DNA from: GCA-2683825 sp965662355
Lineage (GTDB): Bacteria; Planctomycetota; UBA1135; GCA-002686595
Length of the DNA: 64,000 nt
Direction of reading: 5' to 3'
Assembly: GCA_965662355.1 (NCBI GenBank)
Contig: CBFIHP010000003.1
Coordinates: 124,001-188,000 of the forward strand
Of the stretch, positions 57,496-64,000 are shown one piece after another. The translations under genes and the position numbers were made by a program. Position 1 is the first letter of the stretch. Every line of letters starts with the position of its first letter. The notes beneath the pieces were generated by a model. The model was given only the letters and a program-made list of their open reading frames with translations, was not told where the DNA came from and did not search any database.

Positions 57496-58638
57496 ATGTG
57501 CACTCGCGCGCTTCTCGCGGTATGCCCACTCGTTCCCATCTTCGTCGGGGCATCCCTCTCACTCGCACACCCGTCCCCGGCCCGAACGGCCAGCACACCT
57601 TCCGGCGCGAACCGTTCTGGCGCCGACGAAATCATCCACTGGCAGCGGAATCGCCATGCACTCGATCACATCCCTTCCACGCTGCCCCGGGAAACACGCG
57701 CCGTCATCGAGCGCTATGGGAAGTGGGCGGAAGAGAACGAATACCAACTTCATCTGACGGACGAGGGCGATGTCGTCCTCCTGGTTCGCGGGTCGAAACG
57801 ACCCAAGAGCGAAATGCGCTTGATCGAAGAGGCCGACGCCTATCTCGATTCGCTGCTCGCCACGGAGGAAACGGACGGGGCGTCTGAAAAGGACACCCAG
57901 CCCCTTGTCCTGATTCAGGCCCGCTCGCAGAAGGACTACAACTCGCTGGTAGACCACGTGGTTGCCATGGAGTCGTACCTCACGAGCTGGTCGCGCTCGG
58001 GCAAGCGCGACTCTGGCTTCGTCCTGCAGAAGCCCCTGTGCGCCGCCTGGATGGAGGATCCTCCGGGGGTCGAGGAATGGAGCCCCGAAAACGAGCTCGT
58101 GCACCGCATGGCACGGCTGCGATTGTTGCGCTCCTTCGGGCAACTCCCCAACTGGGTAACCCTCGGAGTCGCCTGGGTCGCCGAGGACACACTCCGTCGG
58201 GGGATCTACTGCTTCCCCTATCGCGACAGCTTCGTCGGTGTCAGCGAACACTCGTCCTGGTCGAAAACGCTGAAGCAGCGCAACAAGAAACAGGCGCACG
58301 TCGACTTCGCCCTCGTCAGCGGTTGGCAGCGCGGAACCTGGGATCAGGACGCGGCCCACTACGCCTTCGGAGTGATTCGTTTCTTCGAACGCGCCTTCCC
58401 TGGTTCCCTGACGCCGTTTCTCACCGAACTTCGAGAGACCTACGAAGAGAAACGCCTCGAGCACTTCGCCGATGGCACGTGGAAGATCAACACCTCCTAC
58501 GAAGTCTCCCACGAGGACCAAACCATGCTCCTCGAAGCAACCTTCGGGGACTCGGTGTTCAGCGATATGGCGAGCTTCTTCAAGAAGGGCATGCCCACGG
58601 CCAAGCTGAAGAAGAAAAAGAAGACGACGCGTCGCTGA
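57496..58638 (+). CDS. Secreted protein of unknown function with a degenerate HExxH-like motif
   Basis: 380 residues. The ATG at 57496 has a strong ribosome site GAGGAGAT (57482-57489), so it is preferred to an upstream ATG. A signal peptide (1-25) is followed by an alpha/beta region. The segment ENELVH (198-203) is followed by LPNWVTLGVAWVAED, like the zinc-peptidase pattern HExxH with a downstream Glu (Glu230), but the first His is replaced by Asn199. This resembles exported gluzincin-like proteins of Planctomycetota that have lost zinc binding; this is an inference. The C-terminus is a Lys-rich tail. A GGGGGG/CCCCCC stem abuts the ribosome site. Confidence 0.75.
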   Translation: MCTRALLAVCPLVPIFVGASLSLAHPSPARTASTPSGANRSGADEIIHWQRNRHALDHIPSTLPRETRAVIERYGKWAEENEYQLHLTDEGDVVLLVRGSKRPKSEMRLIEEADAYLDSLLATEETDGASEKDTQPLVLIQARSQKDYNSLVDHVVAMESYLTSWSRSGKRDSGFVLQKPLCAAWMEDPPGVEEWSPENELVHRMARLRLLRSFGQLPNWVTLGVAWVAEDTLRRGIYCFPYRDSFVGVSEHSSWSKTLKQRNKKQAHVDFALVSGWQRGTWDQDAAHYAFGVIRFFERAFPGSLTPFLTELRETYEEKRLEHFADGTWKINTSYEVSHEDQTMLLEATFGDSVFSDMASFFKKGMPTAKLKKKKKTTRR

Positions 58639-58658
58639 GACGAATCGAGCAGGCTCTC

Positions 58659-59921
58659 CTACAGCCTCATCAACTGATAGGCCACCCAGTGGCGGACGCG
58701 AAGGAATAGCGATCGTCGGCTCCACGTCTCCAACCGCACCTCGCGAGAGACTTCGAGATCCGCTTCGAATTGTCCCTCTAGCTTGCACGCCATCTTGCGA
58801 TCCAGAACCCCGACGATCACCTCGAGGTTCCTGCCGTAGGACCAGCGGTCCAGATTGAAGGACCCCACGGTGGCATAGACGCCGTCGATCGTCGCCGTCT
58901 TCGCGTGCAGGGTCTTGCCATGCATTTCGAAGATCCGCACGCCGGCGCGAAGCAACCTGCCATACAGGTGCTGGCTGGCGGAATGCACTGTCCGCACGTC
59001 GGATACACCAGCGGTCAGAACACGCACATCGACACCGCGCTCCGCGGCGGCGATCAGATTGCGCATCAAGAGCCTGGGTGGCACGAAGTACGGCGTGGTG
59101 ATGTAACAGCGCTCCTGGCTTCCTCGAATCGTCAGGCGCAGGGCACGCTGGATCGCGCGTCGGTGACGGCGAATGTTCGACTCGAGAATCTGGACGAGCG
59201 ATCCCCCCTGCTCGTCGGGTATGGCCGGCAGGGGCGTCCCGAAATGCGCGTGATGTCCCAACCCATGCTCGTCGAAGAGCTCCTGGGAGATCGCGTCCAG
59301 GTCGCGCGCACAGGGCCCCTCGATCGACAGGTGCGTGTCGCGAAAACGACCGTTGCCAAAGCGGGCCCCGGCGTAGTCCGCGGAAATGTTCATCCCACCA
59401 CAGAAGGCGTGCTCACCATCGACCACCAGGATCTTGCGATGGTTGCGAACCAAGCGGGACACGCGACCGGCCAGGCTCCAGCGAAGAATCGGGTTGTAGG
59501 CGAGCACCAAAATTCCAAGGGCGCGCAGCCCGTCGATCGTCTCCTCGCTGAGATTCGAGGAGCCGAAGGCGTCGACGATCAGCTGGACCCGGACCCCGCG
59601 GCGAGCCGCGGCAGAGAGCTCGCTGAGCGTGCGCCGACCAACCTCGTCGGGCTCGAGGTTGTAGGTGTCGAGCAGGATGCACGTCTCGGACCCGGCCATG
59701 GCGCGCCACATGCGCTCGAAGACCTCGTCGCCGTCCGAGAGCACCGTGATGCGGTTGCCGAGGGATAACGCGCCGAGGGGTCGTAGGCGTCGCAGGGTAG
59801 CGCGCCAGGTCTCCCAGAACTTGCGCCCCCCCGTGCGCCACAGATGCGGCGCGAAAACGCGGCGCACGGCGGCGGTGACGGCGGTTTCCTCACGTTGGCT
59901 CACGAGCGGCTCCCTGGCCAT
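58659..59921 (-). CDS. Phospholipase-D-type cardiolipin synthase-like protein
   Basis: 420 residues from the ATG at 59921; a longer reading from 60005 would overlap the divergent gene. Two HKD motifs are present: His161-x-Lys163-x4-Asp168 (HRKILVVDGE) and His339-x-Lys341-x4-Asp346 (LHAKTATIDG). The GGMN and VGSFNLDRWS blocks are typical of bacterial cardiolipin synthases, which condense two phosphatidylglycerols. The N-terminal membrane helices of ClsA are missing, so it is closer to ClsB/ClsC-type enzymes. Other PLD-type activities cannot be excluded. Confidence 0.85.
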   Translation of the reverse strand: MAREPLVSQREETAVTAAVRRVFAPHLWRTGGRKFWETWRATLRRLRPLGALSLGNRITVLSDGDEVFERMWRAMAGSETCILLDTYNLEPDEVGRRTLSELSAAARRGVRVQLIVDAFGSSNLSEETIDGLRALGILVLAYNPILRWSLAGRVSRLVRNHRKILVVDGEHAFCGGMNISADYAGARFGNGRFRDTHLSIEGPCARDLDAISQELFDEHGLGHHAHFGTPLPAIPDEQGGSLVQILESNIRRHRRAIQRALRLTIRGSQERCYITTPYFVPPRLLMRNLIAAAERGVDVRVLTAGVSDVRTVHSASQHLYGRLLRAGVRIFEMHGKTLHAKTATIDGVYATVGSFNLDRWSYGRNLEVIVGVLDRKMACKLEGQFEADLEVSREVRLETWSRRSLFLRVRHWVAYQLMRL

Positions 59922-59979
59922 TCCGCTGGCCACTCCTCGAGGCTTGTTCGGCTTGATGCCATGATGGAGAATCGTAGTG

Positions 59980-60549
59980 ATGCGTGTTTTGCGCCTGAAC
60001 GTCAATGGGGATACTCACGAGGTGGCCGCCCCCGAGCATTGGACCCTGCTCGAGGTCCTGCGCTATGAGATGGGCCTCACCGGCTCCAAGCAGGGCTGTG
60101 ACAAGGGCGATTGCGGGGCCTGCACCGTGCTCGTGGACGGCGCTCCGGTGCTCTCCTGCCTCAGCCTGGCAGCCCTGGCAGAGGGCCCGGAGATCACCAC
60201 CATCGAGGGGCTTCTCCCCGCCCACATCGCGGCCGGAGACGAGGGGCCGGATCCGGTCCAAGAGGCCTTTCACCGTTGCGGCGCCTTGCAATGCGGCTTC
60301 TGTCAGCCGGGCATGATGCTCTCCGCACGGGCGCTCCTGAACGACAACGCCTCCCCCACCCGTGAGGAGATCAAGAACGCCCTGGCCGGCAACCTGTGTC
60401 GCTGCACGGGCTACACCCAGATCATCCAGGCCGTCGAGCTCGCGGTGGCCGAGGCCGCCGGCGTCGCGCCCGAGAATCCGGCCTGGTCCCCAGACGAAAA
60501 CCCATGGGCCACATGCCGCCGAGGGGAGAGCGAGGCGGGACACTCCTGA
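59980..60549 (+). CDS. Molybdenum hydroxylase 2Fe-2S subunit
   Basis: 189 residues. GGAG at 59966-59969 fits the ATG at 59980 (a GTG at 59977 is also possible). The plant-type 2Fe-2S cluster is held by Cys40, Cys45, Cys48 and Cys60. The second, helical cluster is held by Cys105, Cys108, Cys140 and Cys142 (CGFCQPG and LCRCTGY). This is the small electron-transfer subunit of the xanthine-oxidase family. Its stop overlaps the start of the large-subunit gene (TGATG), and the three subunit genes form an operon. Confidence 0.93.
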   Translation: MRVLRLNVNGDTHEVAAPEHWTLLEVLRYEMGLTGSKQGCDKGDCGACTVLVDGAPVLSCLSLAALAEGPEITTIEGLLPAHIAAGDEGPDPVQEAFHRCGALQCGFCQPGMMLSARALLNDNASPTREEIKNALAGNLCRCTGYTQIIQAVELAVAEAAGVAPENPAWSPDENPWATCRRGESEAGHS

Positions 60550-62921
60550 TGGCTGCCCGCGACAATCACGGCACCGGACCGCCCTGGAGCAAGGGCTTCC
60601 AGGTCGTCGGCAAACCCCATCCCAAGCTCGATGGCCTGGCCAAGGCCACCGGCCAGGCGATCTACGCCGACGACATTCAGTTGCCGGGCATGTTGCACGT
60701 CAAGTTCCTGCGCAGCCCCCACGCCCACGCGCGCATCGTTTCGATCGATGTGCAAAAAGCCCTCGAACACGATGGGGTTCACGCGGTCCTGACCGGTGCG
60801 GATCTACCGACGAAGTACGGAGTCATTCCCTGGACGCCGGACGAGAACGCTCTCGCTGTCGAGCGCGTACGCTTCATCGGCGACGAAGTCTGTGCCGTGG
60901 CCGCCATCGACGAGGACACGGCCAACACCGCCCTGAAGCTCATCGAGGTGGAGTATGAAGAGCTCCACGCGTATCTCGATCCCTTCGATGCCCTCGAGCG
61001 TTCCGATCCGCAGATCCACGACGAGATTCGCGGCAAGGAAGTCCGCGGCAACATCTCGAAGAAAGTCGAGCTCGAGTTTGGCGATGTAGACGGAGGCTTC
61101 GATGCCGCGGACGTGGTCGTCGAGGGTGACTACTTCTTCCACGGCACGACACACACTCCGATCGAACCCCACTGCGCCGTCGCACAGTACGGCGCCGATG
61201 GCGTTTTGACCGTATGGTCGGCCACGCAAATCACTCACTACGTTCAACGCGCCCTGGCCCGCGTGCTGGAAATGCCCGAGGCCCGGATTCGTGTGGTCCA
61301 GCCCTGCCTCGGTGGTGCCTTCGGCGGTAAATCGGATCCCTTTGCGCTGGAATTCGTCGTCGCCAAGCTGGCCATGATCACCGGGCGGCCTTGCAAGTGT
61401 CTCTGGACGCGGGAAGAAGTTTTCTACGCCCATCGGGGACGGCACCCGATGCACATGCACTATCGCACCGGGGCGTCGAGGGACGGACGTCTGACAGCAG
61501 TCGATGCCAAGATCCTGATCGACGGCGGCTCGTACTCTTCCTTCGGGCTCGTGACGACCTACTACTCCGGCCAGCTATTGACCGGGCCGTACGACTTCCC
61601 CTCCTACCGTTTCGACTCGACACGCGTCTTCACGAACAAGCCACCCTGCGGCCCGAAGCGCGGCCATGGTTCGGTCCAACCGCGTTTCGCCTTCGAGGTC
61701 CAGCTGGACCAGGTCGCCGAAAAACTGGCCCTCGATCCCATCGAATTGCGGCGCCGCAACTTCCAGGGCGAGAACACCAAGACCGTCAACGGCCAGCGTG
61801 TGACCTCCAACGGATTCATGCAGTGTCTGGACGAGGTCGAGCGGGCTTCGGATTGGATCGCGCGACGTGGAAGGCTTCCGCGCGGCCGAGGCCTGGGTGT
61901 TGCTGGCTCGATGTACATCTCGGGCACGAACTATGCGGTGTATCCCAACGACATGCCCCAGGCCGGCGTCCAGCTGAAACTGGACCGCTCGGGCCTCGTG
62001 ACCGTCTTCACAGGAGGCAACGACATCGGGCAAGGTTCCAACTCCGTGGCACGTATCATCGTCGCCGAAGAGCTCGGACTCGACCCCGAGGACGTGCGCG
62101 TGGTTGCAGCCGACACGGACCTGTGCCCTGTAGACCTTGGCGCATACTCCAGTCGCGTCACGTTCATGGTTGGCAACGCTCTGATCGACGCGTGTCGCAA
62201 GGTACGCAAGACAATCGTCGACGCGGTGGCCGCGGAATGGGAAATTCCCGCCCAGCGCGTCTGGATGGGGCTCGGTGAGGTCTTCGATCTCGAGGATCGC
62301 GAGCGCCGACTCTCCACGCGCAAGGCCTTCCACCTGGCCGAAGAACGCTTCGACACACTCGGCGCAACCGGCTCCTACAACACACCCAAGCTCGGTGGCG
62401 ATTACCGCGGCGGCACGATCGGCGCTTCGCCTGCATACTCCTTCACCGCCCACGCGGTCGAGGTCGCGGTCGACGAAGAGACCGGGCGCATCACTGTCGA
62501 GAACTGCTGGGTCGCACACGACTGCGGTCGCGCGTTGAACCCGATGCTCGTGGCCGGCCAGATGGAAGGCTCGGCCTACATGGGTATCGCCGAGGCCTTG
62601 ATGGAACACCACGACGTGAATCGTTTCGGCCTGCACCAAGGCCCCTCCCTTCTCGACTACCGTATCCCCACTTCGATCGACACCCCCGAGTTACACGCCT
62701 TGATCGTCGAGAGCCTCGACCCCGAGGGCCCCTATGGCGCCAAGGAAGCCGGAGAAGGCCCCTTGCACCCCTCGGTTCCGGCCATCTCGAACGCGGTCTT
62801 CGATGCCTGTGGCGTCCGTTTGTGCGAACTGCCTTTCACACCCGGCAAGGTGTTGAAGGCGCTGCGCGCTCAACGCGATTCCGGAAAGGCTGCACTGGCG
62901 GATCTCGCTCCGAACCCCTGA
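60549..62921 (+). CDS. Molybdenum hydroxylase large (molybdopterin-binding) subunit, 4-hydroxybenzoyl-CoA-reductase-like
   Basis: 790 residues from the ATG at 60549. Xanthine-oxidase-family blocks are present: GKPHPKLDGLAKATG at the start, GGAFGGK, TREEVFYAHRGRHPMHMHY, NKPPCGPKRGHG, GGNDIGQGS and the C-terminal KEAGEG containing the probable active-site Glu. The block PPCGPKRGHG and the HRGRHPMHM stretch resemble 4-hydroxybenzoyl-CoA reductase alpha subunits rather than xanthine dehydrogenases. The substrate is not proven, but the associated FAD subunit supports that subgroup. It binds Mo-molybdopterin and carries out the hydroxylation or reductive dehydroxylation. Confidence 0.9.
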   Translation: MAARDNHGTGPPWSKGFQVVGKPHPKLDGLAKATGQAIYADDIQLPGMLHVKFLRSPHAHARIVSIDVQKALEHDGVHAVLTGADLPTKYGVIPWTPDENALAVERVRFIGDEVCAVAAIDEDTANTALKLIEVEYEELHAYLDPFDALERSDPQIHDEIRGKEVRGNISKKVELEFGDVDGGFDAADVVVEGDYFFHGTTHTPIEPHCAVAQYGADGVLTVWSATQITHYVQRALARVLEMPEARIRVVQPCLGGAFGGKSDPFALEFVVAKLAMITGRPCKCLWTREEVFYAHRGRHPMHMHYRTGASRDGRLTAVDAKILIDGGSYSSFGLVTTYYSGQLLTGPYDFPSYRFDSTRVFTNKPPCGPKRGHGSVQPRFAFEVQLDQVAEKLALDPIELRRRNFQGENTKTVNGQRVTSNGFMQCLDEVERASDWIARRGRLPRGRGLGVAGSMYISGTNYAVYPNDMPQAGVQLKLDRSGLVTVFTGGNDIGQGSNSVARIIVAEELGLDPEDVRVVAADTDLCPVDLGAYSSRVTFMVGNALIDACRKVRKTIVDAVAAEWEIPAQRVWMGLGEVFDLEDRERRLSTRKAFHLAEERFDTLGATGSYNTPKLGGDYRGGTIGASPAYSFTAHAVEVAVDEETGRITVENCWVAHDCGRALNPMLVAGQMEGSAYMGIAEALMEHHDVNRFGLHQGPSLLDYRIPTSIDTPELHALIVESLDPEGPYGAKEAGEGPLHPSVPAISNAVFDACGVRLCELPFTPGKVLKALRAQRDSGKAALADLAPNP

Positions 62922-62924
62922 GCC

Positions 62925-63941
62925 ATGCTACGCCTCCCCAAGTTTCAGGTCGCGACTCCGACATCGATCGAAGCGGCCACCGCTTTGCTGGAAGAGCATG
63001 GCCCCGATGCCCTGGTCATCGCCGGGGGTACGGATCTTGTGCCCAACATGAAGCACGAGCTGTTCACACCGGATGTCGTCGTGTCTCTCGCGAACATCCC
63101 GGAACTGAGGGGCATCAAGAAGGGCGACGCGGACACCCTATCGATAGGAGCCATGACACCGCTGGCCGAGGTCGCCAGCAACGCGATCGTCAAATCCCAG
63201 GCGCCCGCCCTGGCCCAGGCGGCTTCCCTGGTCGCCGGACCGCAGCTGCGTCGGATGGGCACGCTCGGCGGCAACGTGATGCTCGACACACGCTGCCAGT
63301 GGTACAACCAAACCCACTTCTGGCGCCAGGCCCTGGGCTTCTGCCTGAAGAAGGATGGCACCGCCTGCCACGTCGTCGAGGGTGGAAAGAAGTGCGTGGC
63401 AGCGGCCAGCAACGACACCGCTCCGGCCCTGATGACCCTCGACGCGACGCTGGTCTTCCACGGTCCAAAGGGATCCCACGAGCTGCCGACGGAAGAGCTC
63501 TTTCTCGCGGATGGAATCTACAACAAGAAGATCCAGGGAGAGATCCTGACCGAGATCCGCATCCCCCGTACGGCCACGGGGCATCGGGGCGCCTACGGCA
63601 AGCTACGTGAGCGAGGCTCGATCGACTTTCCCCTGTTCGGAGTCGCCTGCCGCCTCGACCTCGAAGGCGACACCGTCGCCAAGGCCTCGTTGGCCGCCGT
63701 TGCCCTGCAGGCACGTCCTGTGCTCCTGCAGCGTTCCGCCCAGGTCTTGGTCGGGAAGAAGATCGGGACGGAGGCCTTCCGTGAGGCGCTGCGCGAGGCT
63801 TCGGAGCGGGCCTACAAGCAATGTCGCCCCCTCGACAACGTCCCCGGGGATTCGGAGTGGCGCCATGAGATGGTTCCCGTCTACGTCCGTAGAACTCTCA
63901 CCGCGGCGGTGGAACGCGCGGGGCCCGTTCACCACATTTGA
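62925..63941 (+). CDS. Molybdenum hydroxylase FAD subunit with an additional 4Fe-4S loop
   Basis: 338 residues. The FAD motif AGGTDLVP (33-40) and MGTLGGNV (111-118) are those of the xanthine-oxidase FAD subunit. Between them and the C-terminal domain is a loop with Cys124, Cys140, Cys148 and Cys157. The spacing C-x15-C-x7-C-x8-C is the same as that of the four cysteines binding a 4Fe-4S cluster in the beta subunit of Thauera 4-hydroxybenzoyl-CoA reductase (Cys122, 138, 146, 155). That cluster is absent from xanthine dehydrogenases, so this is strong family evidence. It starts three bases after the large-subunit stop. Confidence 0.93.
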   Translation: MLRLPKFQVATPTSIEAATALLEEHGPDALVIAGGTDLVPNMKHELFTPDVVVSLANIPELRGIKKGDADTLSIGAMTPLAEVASNAIVKSQAPALAQAASLVAGPQLRRMGTLGGNVMLDTRCQWYNQTHFWRQALGFCLKKDGTACHVVEGGKKCVAAASNDTAPALMTLDATLVFHGPKGSHELPTEELFLADGIYNKKIQGEILTEIRIPRTATGHRGAYGKLRERGSIDFPLFGVACRLDLEGDTVAKASLAAVALQARPVLLQRSAQVLVGKKIGTEAFREALREASERAYKQCRPLDNVPGDSEWRHEMVPVYVRRTLTAAVERAGPVHHI

Positions 63942-63993
63942 GTGACGGCGCACGCTACAGATACCGAGTCCGAGAGATTAGTCTGAGCGCGCG

Positions 63994-64000
63994 ATGTCTG
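63994..64000 (+). other. Possible start codon of a further gene at the window edge
   Basis: An ATG at 63994 on the plus strand is followed by only one codon before the window ends. It lies 52 bases after the molybdenum hydroxylase operon. Nothing can be said about the product. Confidence 0.2.

Overview
The window is a GC-rich, almost fully coding stretch of a bacterial chromosome. I see 46 protein-coding genes, the first cut by the window edge, and no rRNA, tRNA, insertion sequence, phage, integrase or CRISPR array. The most likely source is a member of the Planctomycetota, or a similar environmental Gram-negative lineage. The reasons are a secreted NPCBM-domain protein, many lipoproteins and long secreted proteins with no known family, weak or absent Shine-Dalgarno sequences before many genes, and two tandem groEL genes. 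This is inference from gene content; no rRNA gene is present to settle it.

Layout. 1-4.4 kb: two related large secreted proteins of unknown function. 4.4-8.4 kb: an ALDH7-type aldehyde dehydrogenase, divergent from ettA and a Nudix hydrolase. 8.4-14.1 kb: a tightly coupled minus-strand operon of an RND efflux adaptor, the RND pump, a GNAT acetyltransferase and a sirtuin. 14.3-20.1 kb: tig, clpP, clpX, then a DHH phosphoesterase and rlmN. 20.0-22.5 kb: L-lysine 6-aminotransferase and a truncated ALDH-like protein without its catalytic residues. 22.6-26.1 kb: rnpA, yidD and lon. 26.1-35.4 kb: an M28 peptidase lipoprotein, a YfhO-like membrane protein, a metallo-beta-lactamase-fold hydrolase, a second multi-pass membrane protein, a GT2 glycosyltransferase and a propeller-like lipoprotein. 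35.5-40.1 kb: the conserved spoVR-yeaH-prkA stress module. 40.4-42.8 kb: a second M28 peptidase and the NPCBM protein. 43.1-49.6 kb: groEL1, groEL2, dnaJ, grpE, an FmdB-type zinc ribbon and a HAD phosphatase. 49.6-53.6 kb: a 1005-residue protein of carboxypeptidase-regulatory-like repeats and a small lipoprotein. 53.6-56.5 kb: the Trk potassium system. 56.7-60 kb: a glutamine amidotransferase, a secreted protein with a degenerate metallopeptidase motif and a cardiolipin-synthase-like PLD protein. 60-64 kb: a three-subunit molybdenum hydroxylase whose FAD subunit carries the extra four-cysteine loop of 4-hydroxybenzoyl-CoA reductase.

How it fits together. Much of the window is protein quality control: trigger factor, ClpXP, Lon, two GroELs, DnaJ, GrpE and the PrkA module. 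dnaK and groES are not in the window. A second theme is lysine catabolism through alpha-aminoadipate semialdehyde, using Lat and the ALDH7 enzyme about 14 kb apart. A third is envelope biology: efflux, lipid-linked sugar handling, phospholipid synthesis and K+ uptake.

The items most worth following up are the 4-hydroxybenzoyl-CoA-reductase-like enzyme, the acetyltransferase-sirtuin pair in an efflux operon, the inactive-looking ALDH beside lat, overlapping inverted repeats upstream of groEL1, and an intrinsic-terminator-like element in the leader of the lipoprotein gene at 52.9 kb. I found no wholly new system that the sequence alone would prove.
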